Shown here one piece after another: positions 22,701 through 33,512 of a DNA stretch of 64,000 bases. A model generated the notes under the pieces. It did not search any database. It worked only from the letters and a program-made list of their open reading frames with translations, and was not told the DNA's origin. Made by a program: the position numbers and the translations under genes. The first letter of the stretch is position 1. Every line of letters starts with the position of its first letter. Source of the stretch: Flaveria trinervia (lineage: Eukaryota > Streptophyta > Magnoliopsida > Asterales > Asteraceae); NCBI GenBank assembly GCA_025506515.1, contig CM046443.1:26958945-27022944 (forward strand). The letters are read 5' to 3'.

Positions 22701-23700
22701 GCATAAAAGAGATAGTTAGTTACATTAGGAAACAGGCATTATTGGTCTTGTGCTCATTAAAAGAAGTTTAAGACAATGCAATAGTAGTAGATCCTATTGT
22801 CATGTTTTGAGGATCACTTGCTAATGCTAATGAAGAACTTTTAGTCACTTGGTCTTTCTTTGACTTCCACACCACCTTTGGAGTTTTAGACTTGACCTTC
22901 AATACTTCGAAAGTTTTGACGACTTCGGTAGTTTTGATGACTAGACCTTCGAAAGATCTTGCTAACATTGCAACAGGCTTCAGTGCTTCAGAAGTATTCC
23001 TTTCTTTCGAGACCAAGATTTCTTCCGAATGAAATTTTCCAATTGTTTTCTTCTTCATTTTGGGGCTTTCGAAAGGAAAAGATATTCCTTCTGAAGCTTG
23101 CTTCTTTTCTAAACTCTTAGAAGCCTCTTTCTTGGTCATGTGGACAATAGTTTTTGGATTGTAAAGATAATCCTTAGCAAGATGAGAGGTACTACCACAC
23201 ATAACACAACCTATTTTCTTCTCCTAGGAGTCTTCTTCTGTGAGTAAGGCTGAACTTGATCACTTTCCTTGCCCATCTTCATCTTTGTATATGTTGTGGC
23301 AATTCTTATAATGTGAGAACTACCTTTGGAGCTGGATAGTTCAGGTTGTTTAGCAGTCGTACATAATTGATCAACCTTCTTCATGGTGCTGGAATAAGTT
23401 GGACATAAACTAGAAATCCTGGTACTAGAGTTTGAGTTTTTGTCTTCGATCTTAACCACCTAAAAACCCATAGACATAAAAACATGATTCTACTTAAAGT
23501 GAAAGGTGGCCTGATCTCTTGAGCTTTCTTTGCCTTTCTCATGCTCTTCCTAATCAAGTTCTTCCTTCTTGACTTGGTCATTCCAACCTTCTCACTCTCC
23601 TCAGAAAGATAGTAACCCATCTTAGAATGCTCTTCTTCACTCTTCTTAGAGGCATCCTTCACTATCTCTTCTTCATCCTCTATAGTCATAGGGTCTATAA
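22700..23700 (-). pseudogene. Second zinc knuckle and linker of element M
   Basis: A Lys/Glu/Ser-rich linker is read on the minus strand. Near 23180-23205 it encodes CVMCGSTSHLAKDY, a CCHC knuckle whose last cysteine is now tyrosine. Between 22890 and 23110 the DNA holds several CTTCGAAAG/CTTCGG-type motifs of the family. A second charged stretch with EDEEEIVKDASKKSEEE lies at 23600-23689. No catalytic domain is present. Confidence 0.55.
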
Positions 23701-24520
23701 GGGGAAGTTCATCTTTATAAGATCCACAGCTAGGAGATCTTACAACAAGATTGTGTGTGGAGGAGCTATCTCACTAGATCCTAGTCCCTACTTATTTTGA
23801 TAACAAGCTTTTGTATACAAGGATGAGGATATGATGTTATTGAAGGACTCTTTTTTAAGAACATATTTTGTCTTTGCTGATCACAAGCTCAGCCTGCCAT
23901 TTAGTTAACTTAGGGGCTGTTTGACAGCCTCTTAATGGTTCAGGTGTCTGAATGATTCAGCATTTAATGGTTCAGACTGTTTGTTTCACACGCAGATGTC
24001 TGAATGGTTCAGACATTTGCCTCTGAATGGTTAAGCATTATACCAATGCTGAATGGTTAAGAGGTCAAATGCTGAATGGTTAAGGCCTCTTATCTAAAGT
24101 GGTCAGACATTTGCATTTGAATAGTTAAACAATATACTAGCTCTTAATGATTAAACCTCTTAATGGTTCAGCACTTAATGCTTCAGACCTCTTATTGGTT
24201 CAGCACTTAATCATTCGGAAGCTGCCAAACAGCCCCTTAGTTATAAGATCTTTGATTTGAGTCCTGTAGTTGGTATGTTTATTTTTAAGAGTTGAAATGA
24301 TTTTCTTTAAGTCCTCTATCTTTAGTTTATAATCATTTTTAGCTCTTTTAAAGTCAGATATGAAGTTATTTAAAGACACAATATCATATCTTATCTCTAA
24401 GTTGTAGGACCTGTATCTATTTACTTTAACAATACATTCAGGTGTACATAGGCGTTCGAATACCTTTGCTTCATCATGATCAGCCATAAGTTCTTGGTTT
24501 AGAGATGCATCTTTCACCTA
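23700..24520 (-). pseudogene. Coiled-coil gag segment of element M, split by a MITE
   Basis: The minus-strand frame at 24237-24517 encodes NDYKLKIEDLKKIISTLKNK and NYRTQIKDLI, typical of the heptad-rich Gag C-terminus and matching NYKTQIKDLI in C. The match resumes left of the MITE with a KLT...ELV segment below 23912. The MITE at 23913-24236 therefore sits inside this coding stretch. Confidence 0.7.
23913..24236. mobile_element. Tourist-like MITE with TTA duplication
   Basis: The ends are GGGGCTGTTTGACAGC and GCTGCCAAACAGCCCC, a 16-base inverted repeat with one mismatch. TTA flanks both sides (23910-23912 and 24237-24239), as for PIF/Harbinger-type MITEs. The 324-bp body contains repeated variants of CTTAATGGTTCAG and CTGAATGGTTAAG. 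Removing it with one TTA restores the reading frame of M's coiled coil, which confirms the boundaries. Confidence 0.9.
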
Positions 24521-24582
24521 AAAGCTCCAGTCAAAGCCTCCTTCTTCAACAGCAACTGCAGCTTGCTGCTTTGCTTCTCATT

Positions 24583-24816
24583 CTAGGTTGCTCTCTTAGT
24601 GTAGTTTGGCTTGACTTTTGTTTGGCTAGCATTTGTCCTTGGTGCCTTGCACTCTCTTGTAAAGTGACCCATTTGGTTACAGTTGTAACATTTTACTTTG
24701 TTTTTGTCCAGCCTAAACTTTCCACTAGCTGCATTGCTTGAAAACTTCCTCCTTGTCCTCCTGTAGAACTTTTTGGCTCTATGAGTGAGGAGAGCCATTT
24801 GTTGAACTATCTCCAT
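24583..24816 (-). pseudogene. Nucleocapsid of element M with intact zinc knuckle
   Basis: The minus strand encodes KVKCYNCNQMGHFTREC, a complete CCHC knuckle (about 24646-24696), preceded by the basic KKFYRRTRRKF stretch. Of the nucleocapsid knuckles in this window it is the only one with all four ligands and no frameshift. It would bind element RNA. Confidence 0.85.
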
Positions 24817-25760
24817 GTATTCTAGGTCATCTAGATGGATACAATCCAGATCTTCAAGGGTGAAAAGAAAGTTTCATATGCTTTCATCAAAAGACACAAA
24901 AGGCTTGTGAAGAGCTTGTCTCTTAGAATGGGCTTCCTTGAGTGTAGCTTTCTCTTGGTGTCTCTAGGAAGGTGATGAAAGGACCGTTTTGTGAGTTATC
25001 AGGATAGTATGTAAGATGATGTTATGGTTCTACACTATCCCTTTCAACCACATGGAGGGCTGAATTCAGTTGCTTGCTAGAGTTACCAGTGAACCTTGCA
25101 TGTTCATCTCCATCTGGTATCCACTAAGAATACCATACAACTCTATCAAAATAAGAGTCTTAAGGTTCTCAGTTCGCTTGATAACAACATAATAATGTGT
25201 CCACTGTCTAGAAAGAGATTATATGAACTTCCTTACAATGTCCCTGTTCTCAAAAGTCACTCCAACATCTATTAGAGTATCCATAATCTCAACATACCTG
25301 AAGTATTGTTAAGTCATGGTTTCACCTGATTTGAAGGTGAAGTTTCCAAACTTCTACTTCAGGAGATCCTTCTGTTCTCCTTAGCTTAAGTTGACCCCTC
25401 ATACATCAGCTCTAGTGCATCCAGTAGTTGTTTAGTTGTTTTGCACTTCCTGAAGCCTCTGCATATGGAGTTTAGAAGAGCAGTTTGAAGGGTTGTCATG
25501 GCTTTCTGATCAATCTCTTTTCTCTTTATATCTTCTTCATAATAGTTAGCCACGATCTTTAGAATCATACCACCTCCAGTAGCAGCTAAGGAGGTGCTTG
25601 GTATGTGAGGCCCTAAGACAACAGATTCCCATATCCCGAAGTCTTGTGACTTGATGAACCCTTCCATCCATTGGAACCAAGTGTCAAAGTCTTCAGGAGT
25701 GATCAGTGGGGACTTTGTCATGGTTCCATTTTTCGTATCAGCTTTGGTGAGAGATGCCAT
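24817..25760 (-). pseudogene. gag capsid region of element M
   Basis: The start MASLTKADTKNG at 25760 opens a 124-codon stretch with SPLITPEDFDTWFQWMEGFI, homologous to APIITPKNFRSWSRRMEGFI in element C. It stops at 25386, and the rest of gag (24817-25385) is out of frame or contains stops. The segment includes the usual TKQLLDALELMY capsid motif. Confidence 0.8.
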
Positions 25761-25832
25761 TTGAGATGTTAAGTATTTTGTGTGTGTGGAGGATCTTAAG
25801 ATGGCGAGATCTTACAATCAAGAACTTGGAAT

Positions 25833-25843
25833 ACTCTAATACC
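25833..25843 (-). other. Primer-binding site of element M
   Basis: The minus strand reads TGGTATTAGAG, a one-base variant of the initiator methionine tRNA site, lying between the LTR and gag. Confidence 0.75.
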
Positions 25844-25845
25844 AA

Positions 25846-26680
25846 TCGCAGGACCGTTTAGAAGGGTTGGTCACTTGCAACACAAGCACACAATAAGAAG
25901 AGATTGTTTTAGAACACTTAACAGATCAAATAGGAAACTGGTAACACTTTAAAATGATACTTAAAACATAAGCAAAATATGAGACAGAACCAATAACAAA
26001 CAACAAAAAGTATATGGTTTTCAAGAATGTTGTATATTGCTCTCAAGTTCTTTTACAAGTGTTAAAGCATGAAGATAAGTTTCAAGGACATGAGATACTT
26101 TATACTACATCCTACAGCTAACCATATTTAGAAAGCCAGCTGGATACATTTGAACTAGACAACAAAATCAAATGTAGAGTCAAAAGTTAGACTGCCTTTT
26201 GACTAGTGACTATGACATGCTATATCTCACATCCTAATATATAACAAAAAGGATAAAAGTACATAAAGTAGAAAGCAACAGACTCAAGACCTCAATGTAC
26301 AGTTTACCAAAAGTATGGACCTTTTCACCAACTTATGTAAGTTGGTGGCTGATTAGAGTTGCAGCGAAAAGTGGTTCAACTTTATGGTAAAGTACATCAA
26401 AAAGCATGTATTCAAAAGTCTTCAGAAGAAATATGTCTTCACTTTTTGGCTTCGGAAGACTTTGTCTTTGAAGCTTCGAAAGACTTTGTCTTCGAAGCTG
26501 CGGAAGACTTCACTTTTTGGCTATAGAAGATGTTGACCTTGGCTTCGGAAGATTTTACACTAAGAATATTTCTAGTGCATGGTGTAAAACTTCCGAAGCA
26601 TCTCTACTCTATACTTCAGTGCATGCATGCAGGAAAGACTTTAAGTGTTTTAGGTGCATCAGCCTTACATAAACTTTACA
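25846..26680 (-). repeat. 5' LTR of element M
   Basis: On the minus strand it starts TGTAAAGTTT and ends near GGTCCTGCGA, a one-base variant of TCCTGCA. It holds CTTCGGAAG/CTTCGAAAG motifs at 26436-26600. It pairs with 5064-5848. Confidence 0.85.
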
Positions 26681-26685
26681 ATCAC
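26681..26685. repeat. Target-site duplication of element M, right copy
   Basis: ATCAC lies directly after the M LTR end (TTACA at 26676-26680) and matches 5059-5063. Confidence 0.8.
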
Positions 26686-26830
26686 TAGTACGAAGGAATG
26701 TGAATTCCTTTTATTGTATAAAAACATTCCAATTCCAATTCTAATTCCTTTAGTGTGCCAACCAAATACATTTCACATTGGAATTATTTCCAATTCTAAT
26801 TCCATCCAATTACGCAAACCAAACGAACCT
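26681..26830. mobile_element. Right part of the non-autonomous TIR transposon
   Basis: This is the other side of the element that begins at 4221. It starts with the second copy of M's target site (ATCAC), continues with GGAATGTGAATTCC and repeated AATTCCAATTC, and ends with the inverted terminal sequence CAAACCAAACGAACC. With the left part it makes a coherent element once M is removed. Confidence 0.6.
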
Positions 26831-29800
26831 TAAGTTTATTTATGATTTTTTAGATTATTTCTATTACTGGTTATATGATGGTGAGCTTACACTTTATTAG
26901 AGGTGACTAAATATGATTGCGTACTATGATACTGATGCTTGTATGTATATTGAGATTGCTATTTTATTTATGTTGTTTATTTGTTAATGATGAGCTTAAG
27001 TTCATATTGAGAGGTGATTGGATATGTGTTGTGTTATCTAAAAGATGCTTGAATTTATCATCTTCTTTCGTGCTTTTTTGCGATGGTAATAGGTGTAAGT
27101 CCTTGAATTTTTAGGTATGAACAATACTAATAATGTTTGTAACTTATTATCATGAGATAAAGTTAATGATGATGAACCTATGCTCACCTGATATGTTCTT
27201 GGCTTTCTTTTCTAGGGTTAACGGTATATTTATTGTTACAAAGTGTACACTCTTATGCTTTTAGGTGACAAAGGCTATGATGATGGGTTGTGCCTTATAT
27301 GAGTCATGAACTCATATAATAAATATTGGTGCATGTGTTCATCTTTTTGAAATCATGATGCTTACACTTGATGTTGATGACTTTGGAATGCATTTGAGCA
27401 CTATGAAATCATGTAGATCTAATAAGTTGATTGGAGGCAATGGTATTATTTGCGGTCACAATGAACTAGCATTTTCAAGCCATCAAAAAATTTAACTAGC
27501 TATTGTTCATGTCATATTCTTTTGTCCACATGATTATTATTAGGCCATAAAGTTTTTTGATGATAGTTTGTGTACACAGTACATCATTTTGAAATGTTGA
27601 TGCATACACTTGATGTTAATAACTTTGAAACACATTTGAGTATTGTGCAATTGTGTTATTCTAATCAGTTGAATCTTAAAGCATCAAAGACAATAAAGAT
27701 GTTAAAAAGTGTGATATGTTCATTGTCTTTGCGTGGCAATCGTAACGAGTAGTATCTCTGAGCTATCATATACTTTCTTGACCATTGTTCATGTTACTTT
27801 TTTGTGTCCACGAGATTCTAATTGTTATATGTATATGAATTAGAAACCTCAATGAATATTTCTTTGTTGTGATTGAGGTGTTGGACACGTCACCATTGGT
27901 CAACAAAGACTTTTCCTAATTCCTTTTTGTTATGCTGTATTTACCATTGGAATAAGGGATATACTTGAAGAGGTTGATCCCAAAAAAGGCTCATTATCTT
28001 AACACCAGAGCTACTGAGTAAACCCATGTCCACCCAGGTTTGATCCTTAGGGAAGGGTTTTCCCTATATGTTTTATATGTTATCCCTTCTAATCACAGGC
28101 ATCACCTATGGGTTAAAAATATTATTTATGTTTCATTTAATAACCTTGATGAATAGTTCTTTTTTGTGATTAGGCCGTTAAACACTTGGTGCTTATATCG
28201 ACTATATGTGTCCTAAGTTGTGTCACATGTGTTTTGAGTTGTCCACGAGTCATAAAACGAGTTGAGTATATCTTTGATCGAAAAATACCAGAAGTTGTGA
28301 TGAGGGCAAAAGATGTTAGTTGTTTGTTGATTGATGAGGTAGTCGTGATGTCAATGTGAATTCATTTTCTATTTACACATAACATCCTAGTAAAATTTTT
28401 TGCAAGCACGACTTATCAGTTTGAGCCTCAAATCTCCACGTTTCTTCCTTCTCATTACGAGTTGATCTTTTGGGTGGTTAAATATACATTATGGCAATGC
28501 TATTGTATTAGTAACAATTTAAGATAACAAAGTATTTGTGATAATTTTAAGGAGTGTAAAAATTTTAATAGAAAAGATCAGCCAAACAATATTATCAACG
28601 CCATCAAAAATTCAACACTGGAGCACATGGGAATTCTAGTTGTAACACCAACTAAAAATCTACTAGGTAATAGTCGATGACCTATATAATAGCTCACCAA
28701 ATTGACAAAACTAAAACTATTGACAAATTTGGTTCCAACATTGCTCGAGAGCTAAACATTGAGTAACATGAAGTTTGAAACGAGGTGTGTCAAATTGAGG
28801 AAAAGGTGGTCCATTGGTTAGAACATACGTTGTGGTTGCATACAAGACCATGTTTCAAACGAATTGTGAATTAGTTATAAGATGTTTCATACCCTTATGT
28901 AACATGAAGAAAACGTTAAAGATGTGAGACAAATCATGTCAAAATAAAAAGAAAAAAAACTAAAAGTAAACAGGAAGATGATGAACACACAACCAAAATC
29001 GTCAATAGGTCCCTCCTAAAATATTATAGTGGAAACTAGAATAGCTTTTATATATATATATAAACACCAAATATGCCCATGCAAAACTCTCAAAAAAGTA
29101 TATGAAACCCTAAAGACTAGATGGATATGAATGTTGGAAGTGGACTGGTGATGAATCTAAACAACTACGGTGACTAGGCATGGGCACCATTTATTCAAAA
29201 CTAGGCTGGTGGGTTTGGTTTAAGACCATGTGGCACACGATCAGGCCAAGAGACCAATTCAACTTGATTTTTAAGGAAAAAAAACATTTTTCTTTGGGTT
29301 TTTATATCATCAATAAGTGGCTATTATCTAAGACTAAGTCTTCACGGTTAGCAATTGATGATATTTAATAAGAGCTTTGATATAATAGTATTCCGGTGTG
29401 TAAAATGATAACATTTTTCTGAGGTTGAGAGTTTGAGTACCGTAGTAAACATTATTAGAAGTACATTAGGTTGTTTTTAGAAAAAATCAATTGATGAGGA
29501 TGGCATATTAATTGGATGTTGACGGATGCATCTAATTTTGTTGATTATGATCAAGAGTGTAGCTCTTACTTTGGATTTATAAGAATTAAGAGGCTATTAA
29601 GCAAATATCTAAGATGCAGATATACAAATCCCGCTAAAAACTAACCTTAAACCCTTGAGACTCATATTTTACTTTAGAGAGTACAAAGGATAAACACACT
29701 TATATACATAATTTGGTTTCAGTTTTCGTCTATGAATATATTTTGGGTTTGCCTAGACCAGATTGGAAACCGAGTTTTCAAACAATTAAGACCGGACCAA

Positions 29801-30620
29801 TGGCTACTTGTCTGTGACTTTTGTCTTGTCCTTCGAGTCAGAGAGAGAATTAAAATAAAATACGGTTAAAAAGACAAAAATGTATTATTTTTGGTTTTGT
29901 GATCGAACAAATGGTTGAAATTAACAGACAATATAGTCCAACTTAGTTAACAGTTTGATATCAATAAGATATGAGCCACTTGATGTGAGTTCTACGAGCC
30001 AGGAGGGCAATAAATTGATATTTGAATTAAGAGGCTGATGTCATTATCGGAATAAGACCCATGCTGAAGCAAGAGGGCACAATAAGTTGTCACTAGGGGG
30101 CATGGGGCCTCATTTGTTACTTTATGTCTTTATGTATATGTATACACACATAAATGAGGATTGGAAGTATTCATGATACGTGTGTGCACTTTAGGGTTAG
30201 AGTATGCGTCTATTAATCCACAAGTGGTTTTAGACAAATGTTTATAAAGGTCTAAACGTACCATAATAATCATACCGTTTGTTCATGCACATATCACAAC
30301 TCGGACACACTATTCTAACGTTAAACGAACCATTGTAGTTAGTTTAGACACATTGTTATGATCACACTACATCAACTTCTTCTATTAGAAAAAAAAGAAC
30401 ATCACGTGTTACATAAAATATAGCAACTGTGTACCAAAATTATAAAATGATATATGTAACTTTTTTTTAAAAGTAATAGGTGCAAGAGATTTATACCATA
30501 AAAAGACAACAATGAAGGCTAATTTCTTTCTTCTTCGAAACACACCCCCCAGTCATTTAACGTATTTCTATTGACAATATTTATAGTGTTCCACTATTAA
30601 CCATCAAAACCAATTATTTC
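26831..30620. other. Gene-free stretch between the M nest and the ACCGGTT element
   Basis: Only short open frames occur and none shows a protein family. The part to about 28190 has degenerate direct repeats, listed separately. 28800-28870 and 29365-29440 have weak tRNA-like box motifs but no fold. 29050-29065 is a short TA run. The rest is ordinary AT-rich DNA. Confidence 0.5.
26870..28190 (+). repeat. Degenerate direct repeats of unknown origin
   Basis: Several segments recur in the same orientation: 26878-26918 with 26986-27026 (TGAGCTTA...AGAGGTGA), 27350-27420 with 27590-27660 (ACACTTGATGTT...CATTTGAG), 27495-27540 with 27778-27824 (ATTGTTCATGT...GTCCAC) and 27843-27886 with 28142-28185 (AACCTcAATGAATA). 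The spacings differ (about 110, 240, 284 and 299 bases). Similarity is about 70-75% by eye. Confidence 0.5.
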
Positions 30621-31028
30621 AGAACCAGATCGAACGGCAAACCGGTCGGCGGTCACCATACTAGTCGACTAGTTATACCGATCGGATCGGATTTAAGTGC
30701 TGGATGATATCATTGTTGTATATGTGTATATTATATATATATGTATATATATATATAATATATATATATAAATTTAATATAAGTATTTTATATGTGTAGT
30801 TTATAGTTATATATAAAACCTCAACAATAATCTTATATCAAACACTGTAATTCATAGTTTGAACCCGTTAAACTCATTAAAATCCAAAAACTAAAGACAC
30901 AAAGAAAATTTCAAAATCCGGCTCAACCCGGTTTTTGGTCCGACCATCGAACCGGTTTGAACTGGCCAGTTCCATGAAAACAAAAGGATTTAGGGTGGAT
31001 CGGACCGGTTCGACTGGTCGGTCCGATG
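30621..31028. mobile_element. ACCGGTT-rich element with AT core, possibly non-autonomous
   Basis: Both sides are dense in ACCGGTT, CCGGT and GATCGGA words (30636-30700 and 30915-31026), largely in opposite orientation. The centre is an AT dinucleotide run at 30722-30776. The layout suggests a foldback-like non-autonomous DNA element, but terminal repeats and a target duplication are not clear. Confidence 0.35.
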
Positions 31029-31253
31029 CAAGTCTGAAAAGAGTGATTGAAACAGTGTGACCAATGATCCATGACACTCAGCCTTTTGTATAAAACAAAT
31101 CACTTTGAATATAGTCGCGATGCGTGTGTATACTAGTGTGTTTTTTTTACAATTTTTTAAAAGGACGACTCGCAAACACATATACTTCTGCTCTAAACTA
31201 CATTATTCCTTAATTTACCTCTTGTTCGGATTTAAGCCATAGTTTATTCTTCA

Positions 31254-31314
31254 AATAAACGAGGTTAGGTTTTATTATTATTATTATTATTATTATTTAT
31301 TATTATTATTATTA

Positions 31315-31356
<42 letters not shown>

Positions 31357-31395
31357 TACTTATATAAAATAAATAAACGAGGTTAGGTTTTATTA
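31254..31395 (+). repeat. TTA microsatellite inside a short duplication
   Basis: About 27 TTA units, with two single-base breaks, lie at 31272-31356. The sequence AATAAACGAGGTTAGGTTTT occurs on both sides (31254 and 31374), so the block was duplicated before or while the repeat expanded. Confidence 0.8.
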
Positions 31396-32120
31396 TTATT
31401 AAATTATAATTCTTACTTATATAAAATAGATTAAGTTGGAATTATTTCTCTTTCCAAACGTATTAAATTGTTTGTTTTTTAACGGTAAACGTGTGATTTT
31501 GATTCGAAAGATACGTTTTATCTTAATCGGGTCTCACCTATCCGTTTTCAGCCGGGACTGCACCCCCAACTTTCTTAGAAGTAAACTCATGTTAAGAAAA
31601 CATTCTGACTTAACTCTGAGCATTTTGCTCAAACTAAAACTTGAATCAATAATCTTTTCATATTTACATGTCGTGAATATCTTACCTTAGTCAGTTGAAC
31701 TAAAGATCATTGCTACATATTTGAATTATTATATTTTAAACAGTGAAAGAATGATAACATCTAAATGAATCCAAATCAACGTATCAAACCTTTTGCCAAC
31801 TACTTCAATAAATATTCCCATTTAAGGCACTTGCCTTTCTGTAGTTATGAAATAAGATACTAGAAGTTCAATCATTTTAGGATGTGGAAGAAAGTTGATC
31901 GGAAAAAGGAGAGCTGACGCTTAAATTGCCACAATAAATATTGAGAGAAACAAGAGAAGATAACATATTCATTTAACTGCTTAATACACCATGAATTACA
32001 TTTATATATACTGATATAACAATGAACCATAAAACTCATAAATGTTTATAAATGGTAAACCTTTAGTTTGATTCTTTCATTTCATGTTGTTATGTGTTTA
32101 TGAGATCTAAGTAAAATTGT
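31396..32120. other. Gene-free stretch
   Basis: No coding homology, RNA gene or repeat was recognised. The open frame at 31436-31690 has no recognisable features. Confidence 0.5.
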
Positions 32121-32124
32121 TAGG

Positions 32125-32866
32125 TAGTGTTTGATACATAAAAATGAGGATCGTAATGAACTAAATCATTAAGAGTAAATAAATAAATACATGTTTGGTT
32201 ATTTAATTCCCTCAAATTCATTCAATGCACTCATTCACCTTTCATTCTTTTTTTTTCATTCTATCCATTCTTTCATCCTTGGTCACCAACACCACCCACT
32301 CACCCATCACAACAACCATCACCGGCCACCAATATCGTTTTGTCACCGACAACCACCATCAGGCATGGCCACCACCAACCACCTACCACCGATGTCGCTG
32401 CCAATCACCGTCCACCACCGTCGCTGCTAACAGCCAGCCACCCCCGCTGCTGGAACCCACCGTCGGCCACCCCTTCCGGCCACTGCCACCGCCGGAAAAC
32501 CACTGTCAAAAACCACCAAAGGCCACCGCCGCCGCCGAAAACTATCGCATGCCACCATGGCCGACGGAAACCACGGCCGCCAGAAACCATCGCCCGCTGG
32601 AAACTACCGTTGTCCACCACCACTGTCAGAAACCACCACCGGCCACAACCACCACCCGCCATTACTACCATAACTATTTTTACATTTCATTGTTTCGTTT
32701 TTTCATACATAATAAAAAACATGAAGTAATGATTTATATTAATAAAAACTAACCAAAAAAGATAATAAAATGTAATTATTTATTTAATTCTATCAAAATT
32801 TAAATTCTCTCATTAATTCCATTATTTAGTCCTTTATATTAACACATAACAAACCGAGTCCCATGC
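32125..32866. mobile_element. MITE-like element with CCACC-rich core
   Basis: The left part (GTGTTTGATACAT, then GAACTAAATCATTAAGAG) and the reverse complement of the right part (GGTTTGTTATGTG, then GGACTAAATAATGG) are imperfect inverted repeats. The core at 32260-32665 is strikingly GC-rich, made of CCACCA, GCCACC and CCGCCG words. Overlapping open frames in it are Pro/His/Thr-rich low-complexity sequence. The layout resembles the split element at 4221, which also has a GGTGG-rich core. Confidence 0.4.
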
Positions 32867-33512
32867 TACTTTTGTTATTATAATATAATTCTTAGCATGC
32901 GCAATGATACAATATTGTGATAATTTGTTAGATGCTTATGTTATATAAATATTTAAATATGGTTTCGTAAAGGTATTTTAGTCAAAACAATTACAACATA
33001 AAAAATCATTTTATGTGATAAGTTTTAACTTAAAACGTCCAATCTCCTATAATAATCATCATTACGATTTTAGTTTACCAAGAATGATAGTCAGCATTTC
33101 TTTCATTTAATAAAGAAAGACATCTCTACCATCATATTATATAAAATAAAATATAATTATAACTAACTAAAAATGATTCAGTTCTAACTTTATAAAACAT
33201 ACAAAACAAAAATATATATAAATAAACAAACAAGACATATAATATAAATTATTTGAATTATAACAATAAAAGACAAATTGTCATAAAAGTATAAAAACAA
33301 TTTATAGAATACCATTAATTGGCAATGAATAATAATCATAAAACATCAATCATCGTAATCATATTAAGCTTTAAACCAAATAAATCTACGCTTAATTAAT
33401 AAAACGGGCAAAAGAAACACAATTACTAAATCTAAATACATTAACAAGACAAAATCATAAAATACGATGATCGAGTCAAATTATAACTACAATTATTAAA
33501 AGCTTAATATAA
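32867..33512. other. AT-rich gene-free stretch
   Basis: Very AT-rich DNA with no open frame worth naming and no clear repeat. Confidence 0.5.

Larger units (their letters stand above)
5064..26680 (-). mobile_element. Ty1-copia Sirevirus-like element M with nested insertions
   Basis: The two LTRs (5064-5848 and 25846-26680), a PBS next to the right LTR and the flanking ATCAC duplications define one minus-strand element. Reading leftwards from the right LTR, the order is gag, nucleocapsid, coiled coil, linker, protease, integrase and reverse transcriptase, then an interruption at 20108/7604, then the third ORF and the 3' LTR. About 12.5 kb of foreign sequence (element A, a gypsy fragment, element S) fills the gap. 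The end of RT, RNase H and the start of the third ORF are missing, so a deletion of roughly 3-4 kb accompanied the insertions. A MITE also sits at 23913-24236. The element is dead. Confidence 0.85.

Noticed and set aside
28810..28870. tRNA-like GGTCCATTGGTTAGAA and TTTCAAAC words
   Set aside because: No cloverleaf can be drawn and the B box is poor; at most a decayed SINE.
29365..29440. Possible SINE with AGAGCTTTGATATAATAG and GAGTTTGAGTACC
   Set aside because: Box motifs are weak, there is no tail or target duplication, and no second copy in the window.
32191..32752. Three overlapping Pro/His/Thr-rich open frames, plus a Gly/Trp-rich antisense frame
   Set aside because: All frames are open because of CCACC-type composition; this is the core of a MITE-like element.
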